Source: Nereocystis luetkeana
Taxonomy: Eukaryota > Sar > Phaeophyceae > Laminariales > Laminariaceae
Assembly: GCA_031213475.1 (NCBI GenBank)
Contig: JARUPZ010000002.1
Span: forward strand, 10,794,466 to 10,858,465
Direction of reading: 5' to 3'
Length of the DNA stretch: 64,000 bases
Below the pieces are notes generated by a model. That model had not been told where the DNA came from and ran no database searches. It saw nothing but the letters and a program-made list of their open reading frames with translations. Within the stretch, counting starts at the first letter, position 1, and every line of letters begins with the position of its first letter. The position numbers and the translations under genes are program-made. Of this stretch, positions 46,920 through 58,660 are shown piece by piece.

Positions 46920-49460
46920 GATCAGTACTACAGCGGTTCTTTAGTAATAGCTTGGTGGTGGTATACTGTACTACACCAAAACACCCGACGGTTTTTCAGA
47001 AGAAGAGTGGCAACAATGGTTTCGAGCACGCGTACTTTGTTTTTTTTGCTCACCTGGCCATTCGTGCAAGCTCTGCTCTACCACCGGCAAACATCTTGAG
47101 CGGTCAGTACCTGCGGTTGGTTGATTATATGCCTGTACGCATACATAGCCGATCGAGAGGACACTTTTCAGATCGTGTACGTACCGGAGCAGCAGCCACG
47201 CTATATAATAATACGTGTGGTCACTATCACCAGAGGGAGTAATGCGTAAGAGTGCCAGGGTGCCAACGGATATGATATATATGCACATGTCGATGACATC
47301 GCTGGGTATTGCCAGAACCAAGAAGTCTCCCCGTTTCTCCGACGACGTACTGCTGTTACTGCAGCTAGCCGTGTCAGAAACGAGAACCTACGTTGTTGCC
47401 AGTTGGCTGTTGCACCAGCGCCAAGTTCCCCACCACTGCGAAAACACGCAACCCCAAAGTTCCAAGTGCGTACGTGACACCTTGGTATATAAGTAGAGCA
47501 TCACCGAAACATGGGTGCAGTGTTACACAGAGAACAAGCTAAAAGGAACGGCGCAATAAATACGTGCTGAGCCATTTGGAGGTACAGTCGAAAAAGTACA
47601 AGAGAAAATGCATGCTAGCCTCGTGGCCCTCTCCTCTCTCTGATTGGCCAGCGCATATTGTCCTTTGTTGGCTAAACTTTTGCCGGGACACATAATTAAA
47701 TGGATTACCAGGTGTTCGCCGAGTCTGGAGTTCATACGTGAGAAAGGATGAAATAATAATTACCATTGAGCATCAGGGTTAGTACTTTATACACGTGTGC
47801 AGTACAACGATTTCTAGACTTATTGCTTATGCGTGAATATAACCCTGCCTTCCTCGGTATCCGCTTTCTTATTATTAGGTGTCGCCGCCCGCCACCGCTC
47901 ACGTCATACGATCGGCGTCACGAAGCGAATCGTCTCACGATGATCGAGGCAGACAAAGGGGCCTTCATCGTACACCCCTTCGCGGCTTTTAGTCGCTCAC
48001 GGTGGTGGTTTTCAGCTACAGTACTACTCGTAGACAACGGGGACAAAACATGAATATTCTCTGGGTACAACCGATCGGGGGGGCTGCCAACGAAGCGATT
48101 GAAACCTGGCTCACGACGATGTGCGTGCCTCCGTAATCATTAGCTAGCGCAGGGTTTGCGAGAGTCCCTCGCATGTCCACCTCCTCAGTGCTTATGTGCT
48201 ACGCTTTTGCCGGCGATCATTATTCCTGTTTCTTCTGTTATTTGAAGTCCGTAGTTTGTTCGGTTTGTTTAGCTTTCCATTATCTGTCATCCCTTTGTCA
48301 TTGGCCCAAGTCTTCGCGAGCTCCACACCACCGCCATGACCAATAGCGTAAGTATCGGTTCCGCTGCAGTGTTGTCCCAGTACCGTCTCGTCGTTGAAAT
48401 CGAGGCAACGACTCTCCGCCCTAGCGGCGGGGGTATGCTAATTCTCCCGCGTTCGTGTCCCTATTTATTTGTAATTTGCAATGGGCTGGTCCCTACAAAA
48501 TACCAGTAACTCTCAGCTGGTGTCATCGATTGGCGTGTGGCTGTCGCTTCAGGTGAAGCCTCCAACAGCTCTGTTGGACGACTATTCCCTCCGGAAGCTT
48601 AGACTGAACTTGATTCCGCCCCCCCTGATCTCCCCATGTCTTGCTATATATAGCGAGTTTCAACTAGGGTGCGTCCGAGCATTTCGACGAGTACAATTTA
48701 CGTTTTCGCACCACCACCCAGGGCTTTGAGTATGCGGTCGAGCTATAGTCAAATATGCGTCCGTACATCCTGGGCTTTCTGCCACCGTGTTCCAGCAAGG
48801 TCTAATCCCGTCTATCGAATATATTTAGTTGTCCGACAAAACCGGCCAAATCGCTCCGCGAAGCGGTCGACCACGCGCGTCGCCACAACACTGCCCGCCT
48901 TGCCGACGGCACTGTCAGCGCCTGGTCATATAGTCGTGACCCCAAACGTGCTGCGGCCTCGCATTTCACGCTAACGCGATGATCGCCCACCTTCAGCGTG
49001 GGCCTTGGTAACCCTCCAACTCCGGAGGAGGCGGGTGTTTGGCTACTCCAATGCACGGGTGTTTGGCTCGTTTCCCCGCTCATAAGGAGGTGGGGGTGGA
49101 GACACAGAACTCTATGGGGGGGTGAGCAGAGACATGGCGACCTGTTTCGTATTATTAATAGTAGATGTAGAGAATAAAAAAATGAAAAGGAAGAAGAAGT
49201 GTAGGTGACAGAGAGGGCAAAACCTCAATTTGTCTTAAAATGCCGCCTCCGACCCCATCATAGAATACCAACCAGCAAGGGAAACATGTCGGTTGCTGGA
49301 TCAGCCTCCGCAAATCGTTGGCAGCTACATCTGGTCGACCTTTAACTTTACGCAATAGCCGTAAAATCCCACAGCCGTCCTGCTTGCGATATTGTCATAC
49401 TATAGTATAATATGCCGTTCTACACTCACAATTTGAGTACCGGTGCTATCACTACTAGAA
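46009..49460. other. Gene-poor region
   Basis: Contains (TA)n at 46082-46104 and (AT)n at 46883-46916, and TACCAGGTA-type words at 46163, 46280 and 46692. The 150-aa plus-strand frame 46790-47242 runs through the microsatellite and is not supported. From 49048 to 49350 a 300-bp stretch resembles 56690-56990. Confidence 0.4.
49048..49350. repeat. Dispersed repeat, copy 1 (partner at 56690)
   Basis: Shares with 56690-56990, in order and orientation, CACTCCRATGCACGGGTG-type wording, GGTGGAGAC, GTGACAGAGA, CCATCATRG and CAACCAG. Diverged (about 65-70 % by eye), with no coding or terminal repeats recognised. Confidence 0.45.
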
Positions 49461-49461
49461 A

Positions 49462-49862
49462 TAACAGACAAATCGGAAAAATGGGAACAAAACAAAAAAT
49501 GAGAACGGACGTTTTTTTTTAGAAAGCAAACCAATTGTGTACAACTCCAAGAAAAAAAGTTGACAGTCCTGTGGGGCTGTACAGCAGCCTTCGAATGAGC
49601 TGTCGCTCAGGCTGGAAGTCCTCGGCATCGCCGCGGTAGCCAGCATCTAGAGAAATCACAATAGAGCCAGCGTATATCGCTTTTTGCGCCCACCCGAAGG
49701 CACGAGATGGAGCATGACCGTTCTGACGAGCTCCTCTCACAGGGCTGGCCAAGGGGTTTCGCAAGATCATTTTGGTTATCTGATACACCACATGGTTCTG
49801 GAGATACGGCTTGGTTCTCATTTATTTTAGGCTTCGTTCCCATTTTTCCGATTTGTCTGTTA
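49462..49862 (-). mobile_element. TIR element ACAGACAAATCGG, full-length copy
   Basis: Perfect terminal inverted repeats of about 25 bp start ACAGACAAATCGGAAAAATG, with TA flanking each end (Tc1/mariner-like target). The 400-bp body holds a minus-strand open frame of about 90 aa containing GARQNGHAPSRAFGWAQKA, ISLDAGYRGDAEDF and RRLLYSPTGLSTFFLG. It is nearly unchanged in the second copy at 61893-62227. I do not recognise the protein. It could be captured host sequence or the end of a transposase. Confidence 0.7.
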
Positions 49863-50600
49863 AATCTCAAAACTCACTTCTAGAGCCAAGAAACTGCCTC
49901 CTTTCTGTGAAAACACAAAGAAAGCCCATTCGAAATTTCAAAAGCTCAAAATCAAACCAAATTACTCAAATGGGCCGGATTTAGCTCCAACGCCTTCCCG
50001 GTATTCAACATAACGCCGTCAAAACTAGGAATTAATTAGGACATCTCTGCCACGGTAATCAGACGATATTGGACTGATAAAAATGGGGTCAACTTTGTTA
50101 CACAGCACAGTAAAATGGCAAGTACCGACACATTGAAACCAAGACAATCAAGTTGCGTTCGAAACATCGCTACAAACACGCTCTGGGAGGCCGTCAGGCT
50201 GCGAAGGGAAGGCAGGAAGAAACCGGGGCACTGCTACCAGTGACGTGGAGATGGAACCTCGTGAGGAAGGTATACGTAAGAGCCTTCAAGAAGGGAGAGC
50301 GGAATATTTGTTGGTTCTATCACCACTGTGGTGATGATAGAAGAGAGGCTATGAATGGCACTGCGGTACTATTAGAATGTATCCGGTTCAAGTCAGAATG
50401 GAGCATGTACGATGCATTATCGGAGGGAAAGCCTAACAACACAACATTTCGAATCCTTCATCGGAGCTTCCATCCCGAACAAACGAAATCCCCCAATGCA
50501 AAGATCTAGAATACCAACAAGATGTTTTTTATACGCTTCCCGTGTATTTCGGTACTTTATTTCCCAAAGACGCTCAACAAATCAAAGGTATAATATAAAC
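49863..50600. other. Intergenic, one anonymous ORF
   Basis: The plus-strand frame 50153-50509 (118 aa, basic) has no recognised motif. Nothing else is seen. Confidence 0.35.
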
Positions 50601-50603
50601 CAC

Positions 50604-50744
50604 TAAGGGTCGATCTTGATGAGGCGAGTTTTTTTTTTTTGTCAGTATTTTCCTATAGGAAAAAACCGACAAAATTTAAATACCGAAATTTCGTGAAAAT
50701 ACTGAAAAAAACTAAAAAACAGCCCTCGTTAAGATCGACCCTAA
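50604..50744. mobile_element. Harbinger-like MITE with TAA duplication
   Basis: A 135-bp body starts GGGTCGATCTTGATGAGG and ends CCTCGTTAAGATCGACCC, flanked by TAA on both sides. The 10-bp termini match the larger nested element at 17291-17959, whose duplication is TTA. A TWA target and GGG start are diagnostic of PIF/Harbinger-like elements. Confidence 0.7.
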
Positions 50745-51355
50745 GATATAAAATAAGCTCGATCATCAAGAACCTTTGATGCGGCGATCTCGGTTCAGTA
50801 CCCTCAAGTAGTATATACCTCGCTTACTACTAGTACGAAATCCTCAAATTCGAACAACCCTCTACAGACCGAATATATTGTGTACCACCACTACAAACAA
50901 AAAAATATATTGCACAAGTTCAAACGCACGCTCACGGAGCACGTACCAGGAACCATCTCCTCCTTACGTGAACGCGCACCTGCTATACATACCATTAATA
51001 TCAGGTAATGGTTAGTACTACGCAACACCCAGCGTATCTGCATATCAGAAGTTGTACTGAGGGAGGGGCGTCAATGGTATAAGTAATACCCTAATCAACA
51101 AACCAACCAACTCCTAGCTATAGCAGCTCCTTTCTCTGCTGTTGCTATACCAAAGCGCCATACTGTAGATTACCATACGTGCCGTGTGCAATTCGCATTG
51201 AATAGTTCGCTCGCTAATTTCCCAGAACAGATATACTTGGCTGAACGTGGACAGTATGGGTTGCATGTTCAAGCAAACACGACAATCGACACTATGTTAC
51301 TTTTTAGGAGTGTTTTTTGGCATTCCAGGGGAAGTATGGCCCACGGAAAAAATTA
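50745..51355. other. Intergenic, no gene seen
   Basis: AT-rich with no supported coding sequence. Confidence 0.4.
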
Positions 51356-51358
51356 TGA

Positions 51359-52888
51359 ACAGTCCACGGACAGCCAATGGACAGCCCTAACCCTAACCCT
51401 AACCTCAACCCACCAACGGTTCGCAGGCATATATTAGATGGCCCACGGATAGTCGACGGGCTGTCGACGCAAAGTCCGCGGGCAGCACACGTTCGGGCCA
51501 CGGAAATTCCACGGACAGTCTTAAGGCCTAGGGCAGTCCTTGGGCAGTCCACGGACTGTCGTTAGACAGTCCGAGGATTGCCCACGGCCTGTTTTGAGGG
51601 TTATCCATGAAACCCGAAGGACAGCCGATGGACAGCCCTCAGATAGTCCGCGATCGGCCAGCTGACAACCCATAAACAGCTCACAGACAGTCTCCTGACG
51701 GCCCACAGACATCCCATCGACACCATGGGGACAGGCCATAGACAGCATGCGGACAGCCCATGGACAGCCCATAGACAGACCGGTGACAATCCATGAAAGC
51801 CCATGAAACCCCATGAAAGCCCATAGACAGTACGCCGAACAGCCCGAAGCGAGCCCGCAAATAGCCCGCGGACAACCAACGAACAGTCTGCAGACAATCC
51901 GTGGACAGTCCACGGACAGTGTTTTAGAAAGGTCGCCGCGGGATTCCCATAAGGATAAATATCTGCGCATGGACAGCCCGCGTAAAAAACATAGGCAGCA
52001 CACGGAGATCCCATAGACATCACGGCCCAGGGACATCCCGCAGACAGCCCATGGACAGCTCATATAACAACTCGCAGGCAGCCCATCAACAGCCCCTAGA
52101 CAGACCGCGGACAGTCCATTGAAGCCCATGAAAGCCCATAGACAGTAGGAAGACAGCCCAAAGACAGCCCAAGGAAAGTCTGCGGACCGCCCGCGGACAG
52201 TCCATGGGCACCCCACGAACAAGACGTGAGCTGTCCGCGGACAGCGTACGGACAGTCCACGGACAGCCCGTGGACAGTCCTCGGACAGTCTACGGACATT
52301 CGTTTCGAAGTATAGTCATGAGATTAACACCGGAATCAGTATTCGCAGACAGTCCCATACATTCCACGGACGGCTCACAAGCAACCCACGAATAGCCCAC
52401 CAACCTCCCACTGACAGTCTATGGATAGCCCACGAACAGCTCACGGACAGCCTACCTGAAGCTCACGTAAAGCCCACGGGTAGCACGCGGACAGTCCTTG
52501 GACAGCCCGCAGGACAGTCTATGGACAGCTCGCAAGGCGCCCATCGACAATCTACGAATAGTCCGCGGGCAGTTGTTGGTAAACAACCCGCGGACAGCTC
52601 ACGGATAGTCCACAGACAGTCCACAGGTTTCCCACAGAGAGCCCACGGAAAGCCCACGGAGAGCCCACGGAGAGTCCGTGGAGAGTCTATGAACAGTCCG
52701 CGCATTGTCTACGGACTGTCCGCAGTCAGCCCATGGGCAGCCCGCGGAGAGTCCACGGATGGTCCGCGGACAGTCCATGGACAACTCAAACTCAGACCGC
52801 GAACAGGCCCCAGGCAGTCTACGCGCAGCCCGCGAATAGCCCGCGGATAGCCCACGAAAAATCCACGGACAGTCTGCGGACAGTCCAA
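51359..52888. repeat. Large degenerate array of an 11-bp unit, forward
   Basis: About 130-140 units of CCACGGACAG(T/C) or CCATGGACAGC run for 1.5 kb with period near 11 bp and heavy substitution. Many junctions create GGACAGTCC, a near-palindrome, and CCRYGG. The array contains (CCCTAA)3 near its left edge. It is open for long distances on both strands (up to 233 aa on minus, Cys/Gly/Leu/Trp-rich). The frame cycles through an 11-residue pattern because 11 is not a multiple of 3, so these frames are not genes. Confidence 0.8.
51385..51402 (-). repeat. Interstitial telomeric repeat (CCCTAA)3
   Basis: Three perfect CCCTAA units followed by a degenerate CCTCAACCC, placed near the left edge of the 11-bp array. 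Confidence 0.85.
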
Positions 52889-53285
52889 TAATTAAATATA
52901 TTTATTTCCCTGACATAAGCTTTGATGCGCCTATCTTCTGTATTTATTCTTAAATATAAAACAGATTTGTCAAGGTAGTAGCAGGCCGCAAGGGGAGGGG
53001 GGCCAACAGTCAGGAGGGGAATATTTGTCGAGTTTGGTAACTCCATCCAAAACGTGCACGGTGGTAGCGCACTACTTTCGCTCACTGAATTCACCGCCCT
53101 CTTGCGCGCAAGGGCATTTCGCCTCTCGTCGTATGGTATATATTTTTCGTTCATCCTAATAAATGAAAAATTCGTCATTGCTTCACTTTGTATTAAGACG
53201 AAAGGTTGTAGGAATCTTCGAACGTAATCTGTCGGGCTTGACGTGGGTGGGTCATTCTTCCCATCGCATGCCCATGCAGAAACGA
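52889..53285. other. Spacer between the two array arms
   Basis: Non-repetitive AT-richer sequence. A minus-strand open frame (52819-53304, 161 aa) spans it and partly consists of array sequence. Its unique part has no recognised motif. Confidence 0.4.
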
Positions 53286-53785
53286 CGGTCTGTGACCTGT
53301 TCACGGGCTGTCGATGGGCTTCCCGCTTATCTTTTTCTCAATGGGGTGCACATCACGACTCTTCAAACATACTGCCCATGACCTACGCGGCCTGTCCGCG
53401 GCCTGACAACGGCCTTTCCGCGGACTTTCCGTGTACTGTCCGTCGACTGAGGTGTCCGTGGATTGTCCACGGATAGTCCGTGGACTGGCCGCGAGCTGGC
53501 CGGGAGCTGTTCGTGGACTGTCTGTGGACTGCCCATGGAAAGCCCGTGGGCTGCCTACGGTCTGTTCGTGGGATGTCGATGGGCTGTACGCGGACTGTCC
53601 ATAGCCTGTCCGTGGATATTTCTTCCCATGGGATGCCCATGACGACTCATCAAGTGGACTGTCCGCGGGCTATCCATGTACTGTCTGGCGGCAGTCCGTT
53701 GGCTGTCCAGGGACAATTCGAGAGTTGCCTGCGGACTGTCTGTGTGCTGCCCGAGGGGTGCCTGAGGGGTGTCCAAGGGCTGCTA
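53286..53785. repeat. 11-bp array, inverted arm
   Basis: The same unit family in opposite orientation, reading CTGTCCGTGGACTGTCCATGGG-like on the plus strand, interrupted at about 53331-53385. Together with 51359-52888 it forms a giant imperfect inverted repeat with a roughly 400-bp spacer. Confidence 0.75.
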
Positions 53786-53892
53786 CTTAACGCATTTCGT
53801 AGGCAGGGAATCCACATGTCGTTGCTTATCATAAATTCTCTTTTTTTGCACTCCAATTGACTATCGTCGCCCTTCTTGCTCCCGCGCGTTCC

Positions 53893-54030
53893 TAATCGTA
53901 CCTCAGGTCCGGGGTCACATAGTAGGCTATTCTCTCCCTTCCCCATTACGGTACTTGCCTTGATTTTTTATCGCAAGGAGGGTTCAGCACTTTTCTTCCT
54001 CTCGTCGACTCGCGTCGAAATTGGGCATTT
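53893..54030. repeat. Dispersed repeat, copy 2 (partner at 25070)
   Basis: Ordered similarity to 25070-25205 in the same orientation, about 70 % by eye. Confidence 0.5.
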
Positions 54031-55160
54031 CCGCGTTACTATAGGCGCTCTCAATAATAGTTGTTGGTGTCAGTTGAGAACCGAAAACTCCGCGTGGAGA
54101 CTCGACCCCTCGGTATAAACGTTAGCAGTATTCGAGGTTAGCCACTAGAATTATCCTACAGTGTACATCTTGAAATAATCGAGAAATTCAGTTCCAAAGA
54201 TGGATGACTCGTAGTAACATCGTCGTGTATCTCCTACATCGAAGTACTATGTGGATAGGCGCGCACTGCATATACGCAATATCACCAAACCTGCGCCTCC
54301 AGTGCGGGGTATCACATGCATGCGTACCCGTAGCTCCCAGCTGAATATTCCTAGAAAAATTCCAACGGTATCAGGACAACAGGTTTGGTGATTAAACCAA
54401 ATATCCTATTCGTTTCAGCGCATCCCCTTTTCTGCCGAATGTACCATAAATGCCCAGTACGTTCATGAACGACATTGCCAGGCACGTATTAATGGCATGA
54501 ATGATGTGGCCTCCTGTTGTATACGCCTTTGGAGCTAGAATGAGGTATATGCCATTTTCCAGATATTCGGGATTTACGATTCGTGTACCAGGCTATGGCG
54601 GGTGCATTGCCAAACGTTTCCAAGCCTAGCTTCCACCATCCAAGCTACGCAGAAGCACACCAACCCAAAAGAGATGGATGTGGGGGGAAGGGGGAGGAAA
54701 GTGGACACTGTCTTTGCTCAAAGACGAAACACAGAGCGAATGAATCTTCAATCGAAGTAATAATGTCAACAAGGGTTACGAAAATGCGTCGTCGTATTCA
54801 ACAACCTGGTAGTCGCAGGGGAAAGGTCACTCATACCATAAAATACGTAGTCCTGAATCTTCGAAGCAACAAAGCTCCGCTTCCGGGTGATCGTGACGTT
54901 CCGCTTATCCTGAAGACGTCCTCGGAACGGGTAGCACTTGCGGTGACGCTGGTGCTTGTTCCCTCAACCAGTGACTCGCGCTGCCTCACCAGCCCCTGTC
55001 GTCTTCCTCGCTCTCCTGGTTCCTTCCTGCTTTCGCTCCTCCTCCGAGTTAGGTTCCTGTTCCCCCCCTGCCGTCCGGCCCCCCAAGAGCATCACCGTCG
55101 TGACGACGCATGCGGCCAATGACCGCACGACGCGAGATTACCACCTGCGGTTCCGATGAA
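54031..55160. other. Intergenic with an anonymous ORF
   Basis: The plus-strand frame 54583-55122 (179 aa) is basic in its middle and Ser/Pro/Leu-rich at its end. No domain is recognised, there is no gene-like context, and it stops just before a foldback element. Confidence 0.3.
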
Positions 55161-55980
55161 AGACGCGTTCTACGATAGAGGTAGCACACTTCCGGTTAAA
55201 CATTTTCTGAGTGACAAGGCTCCTTAACCCAAAATCGTCGGAATGCCAATCTTTTTCAAACAAATGTGAGTACCTGGGCCATGAGATTATTCATCGGGAT
55301 GCAGTTCGATTTTTGCTGAAGTCAGTTTTCGGGTAACTTACTACTAGTATGGAGCTCCTCAAGTGAGAAACCTCAGAAATATTAGGGTAAACCTCAATTG
55401 TAGAACACCTCGAACCCCCCGGCGGCGGCGGTGGCGGTGGCGATTGCTCTTCTGGTCGAGACGGCGGCAGCGACGGGGGTGACGATAGTGGCTCCGGCGA
55501 CGATGAAAGCGGTGGCCTCCGTGTCGACGGTCACGACTGCTGCGGAGGCGGCTGAGGATGCTGCTGGTGGTGGTGCTGCTGCTGCTGTTGTTGTTGCTGC
55601 TCGTGTTTCGCCGTCGCCGCTTGCTTCTCCGCTCCCTGCTCTGCCACTCTCCTTCCTTTTCTGGTCGTCCAGCTGCTGCTGCTCATGTTTCTCCGACATC
55701 CCCTTCCCGTGCAGAGGCGTTCTACGATGATAGAGGTCCACCCTAATTTTTCTGAGGTTGCTCGCTTGAGGAGCTCCATACTAATAGCAAGTTACCCGAA
55801 AACTGGCTTCAGCAGACTTCAAATATCTTCTCTGTGAATAATGCCATGGCCCAAGTATACAAAAACGTCATTTATTTTTCGAAACAATATTATTGGCGTT
55901 CCGACGATTTTGGGTGAATGAGCCCGTTACTCAAAAACCAGTTTGGCAGAAATATGCTACCTCTATCGTAGAACGCGTCT
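55161..55980. mobile_element. Composite foldback: two inverted 250-bp elements
   Basis: The left arm (55161-55412) and right arm (55715-55980) are inverted copies of about 250 bp. Shared landmarks are AGACGCGTTCTACGATAGAG, CCCAAAATCGTCGGAA, CAGTTTTCGGGTAACTT and GTATGGAGCTCCTCAAG. Each arm also ends internally in a second inverted TCTACGAT..AGAGG-like terminus, so each arm is itself a TIR element. The interior (55413-55714) is GCG- and CTG-rich and codes for poly-Ala or poly-Gln on the two strands. No transposase is present. Confidence 0.7.
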
Positions 55981-56570
55981 GCAGATTTTCCTTTTCGTCC
56001 CCCTTGACTCCCTCTCCCTCGCCCCTGACTGCGTGCTCCTCGTTATGTCCGCCTTGCTCCCATTCCTCTGCGTGGGGCGGCGTCGACAGCGACGACGACT
56101 ACCGCCCCTCGAGCAGGATTCCCAGAAATATATTGCCTCCTGGCCCGCCTAGACAATACTGTCCTCGATATCGCCGGGCAATCGAGCAGTCTGATAAGTT
56201 TGCCGTGAAAGCAGCTGCCGCTGGTGGTGCCATATGACCAGTTCCCGAGCGGTAAGTTCCCCTAGCTCTGCCATGCACTGCGAGGGACCAGGTGCCTGGA
56301 CCGCGCTGCTCCCAGCTATTTCCTGGACTGGTGCTTGTCCCTCGTCACCACGAGTTTCCCTCTTGGTTGCCTGGGGGTGTTCGCGTCTCCACAAGCTCTG
56401 GTGGCAGTGGTGACTCTTGTTGCGATTTTTTCCCACGGGGAAAATTGCAATCTCGGCAGCGGCCTCCACGCTTGTTTGATGGGCATAGGCCCACTGCTGT
56501 TCCGCAGTGAGATTGAGGAAAGGGGTAGCCAATCCTAACCCTTGCCGTAGTAGTGATCTTCGCCGGTTGA
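55981..56570. other. Intergenic, no gene seen
   Basis: GC-richer, with overlapping open frames on both strands (151 aa on minus at 56149-56604, Gln/Ala/His-rich). No motif is recognised. Confidence 0.35.
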
Positions 56571-56573
56571 TGC

Positions 56574-56682
56574 TATTACGGGGGGCCATAGTTAACAGGA
56601 CCAAATATTGTTAGTAAAAAGGGTCAAACATATAGGTTTTTATGTATACCATAGGTCCTGTTAACTATGGTCCCCCGTAGTA
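56574..56682. mobile_element. TTACGGGGG MITE, copy 2
   Basis: TTACGGGGGGCCATAGTTAA on the left and TTAACTATGGTCCCCCGTAG on the right, flanked by TA. The body is 105 bp. At the position where copy 3 carries TACCTGGTA, both arms of this copy have plain TTAACAGGACC. Confidence 0.75.
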
Positions 56683-56689
56683 GTTTGTT

Positions 56690-56990
56690 GATCACTCCGA
56701 TGCACGGGTGCGCCTCACTTGAGAGGAGGAGCAAGGGGTGGAGACCCAGGACGCCACGATGCGGTAAAACGATAGATAAAACTGTGCCATATTTTTTTAT
56801 CGGAGAATACGTAGTCGAGTAGATAGATGAAGAAGAAGTTCCAGTGACAGAGATGGCTTTACCTCGCCCGCCATACAGTGTCACCTGGGACGCAATCATG
56901 GGATAACAACCAGAAACGGGAATATGACGGTCTCTGAGTCAACCCCCGAAAACCGCTAGCAGGTATATTTAGTCCATCTGGACGCAAGAA
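56690..56990. repeat. Dispersed repeat, copy 2 (partner at 49048)
   Basis: Diverged direct copy of 49048-49350. It begins right after the MITE at 56574-56682. Confidence 0.45.
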
Positions 56991-58380
56991 ACATTATATC
57001 CTACAGCGGGGGACCTAAACCCGGCCACTTCTCCCGGGAAAACGAGCTCGGCAGTGGCTCCAGAGGTGGTATTCGTGGCAATGCCAAGGGGGCGCGTACC
57101 GACAAGCCCAAGTTCGGTTCCCCTGGCTACCGCAAGCCACAATAATAGTACACACCACGGCCACCTGCTACCATCGTGTCCTCGTAGAGAAAGACAAAAG
57201 CAAGGCGGGCAAGAGCCCTCTCCTCAAAAACGGCGTAGGGAAGAAGCGCGGGGAGTCAAGCGATGATGAAGATCCATGAAGAGACCCAAGCTGGAGCTCC
57301 ACCCGGGCCAGTTGGGGAATCCCAGAGAGAGTGAACCCCAGTGGCTTGCGACTGCCGAGGTAACCGTGCTTAAGCCTATCGGCGCGTGCACCCCCGGCGT
57401 TGTCGTGAGTAGTATCGCTGCTGAATACACCGCCAGAGCTGCTGCCCCCGGAGACGTGCCCGGGTTTAGGTCCTCGCCTCGTAGTGAGTTTGGGGGCTGG
57501 CGAGGCCCACGCCGAACATGAGTGGGCGCTGACTTTTGCGTCAACTGCGAGATAGCAGCACGGTTGAGAACAGGAGTATATATATGGCGATATGACTGGC
57601 GGCTTCGTGGCAAAACCGCGGTCAGCAGTTTCGCGGAGCGAAGTGACCGGTGTGTCGCATCACGTTCCGGCATGCAGTGACAGTATTGGGCCGTCGTACG
57701 TCGTTGTCCTAATATACGTACGTATATTTTCGTTTAAGACGTACCTCTCCGCGTCGGACTCCGATATCGACATGGCTTGAGGGCCAAGCACAAAAAAAGT
57801 ATTTTTTCTTATTTATGGAATAGATACTTACTTACGTTTTGCCTCTGGCGCATCCTTTTCGTAGAGTTGTCCACTCGCACGCCGTATTTTCAACATTAGT
57901 ATTGGCCCAGTGATGTAATATGTTTTTGTGTGCAATGCGCGACGTCCTGGCACCGCAATACGGCCGTCTGAACACCGATGTAGCACGTTGGCCTACACCA
58001 GTCGTCACGAGAGCACACAGACCGGTCAAAACAATCAACGACGTCCGCTGTTGTTTCACTTTAAAAGTCTTCGACACACGTCTTGACTACACCCCTAAAC
58101 CCGAGGAATGCTCAAAGCACCTATGGTTGATGCAGTTTCTCGGGCTACGCCTAACAAATGATTGCTTGACTCTGACGAGCGCGACACGTACGTACACAAT
58201 CGAACCAACGTCACCACAGATGGGCCCCAACGACCGTCCGGGGTCACGCTCTTTCGGTGTGTTTTGATGCGCATGCGCTGGCTCCAAAGGAATTCCCGCG
58301 GGAGAGTACGCCCTGAGATTTGGGTTAATAATTATGCGGTATGGTTTCGTACCTGGCATGCAAGCCGAGTTGGCGTTTGG
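56991..58380. other. Anonymous ORFs, possible old coding remnants
   Basis: The plus-strand frames 57054-57266 (Arg/Lys/Ser-rich end) and 57276-57521 lie in the same frame, and 57920-58267 (115 aa) is protein-like. None has a motif I recognise. The minus-strand frame 57224-57673 (149 aa) overlaps the first two. I cannot choose a strand or a gene. Confidence 0.25.
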
Positions 58381-58384
58381 TACA

Positions 58385-58660
58385 CACTCCGTGTATCCAA
58401 CAAAACCCATGGGATCCCATGGGACGCCCCACGGGAACCCTAGTGGGACCCCGTGGGACATTTTCGAGGAATTACCGCGGGGCCGCACGGTATACCATGG
58501 AATCTCGTGGTCTTCCCGCGGGAGTCCGCGGGAACGGTTATAATTACCCACGGTATACCGCGGGACACCATGGGTGTCCATGAGACGTCGCGCGGGTTCC
58601 GGTGGGGTGCACCGCTGACCCCTGGGGCACCATGGGCTCCCGTGGTTCCCACGATCATTT
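58385..58660. repeat. Tract of nested short palindromes
   Basis: Dense series of CCCATGGG, CCCGCGGG, CCACGGTATACC and GGGACC words, for example a perfect CCCATGGGATCCCATGGG at about 58408. Almost every 10-12 bp is a self-complementary word. Related to the 37.0-37.4 and 39.2-39.4 kb tracts. The open frames crossing it follow the repeat. Confidence 0.7.

Noticed and set aside
51385-51402. A true chromosome end
   Set aside because: Only three units, embedded in repeats with unique DNA on both sides.
51521-52222. 233-aa minus-strand open frame, the longest in the window
   Set aside because: It consists entirely of the 11-bp array. The translation cycles through an 11-residue pattern, and similar open frames exist on the other strand and in other frames.
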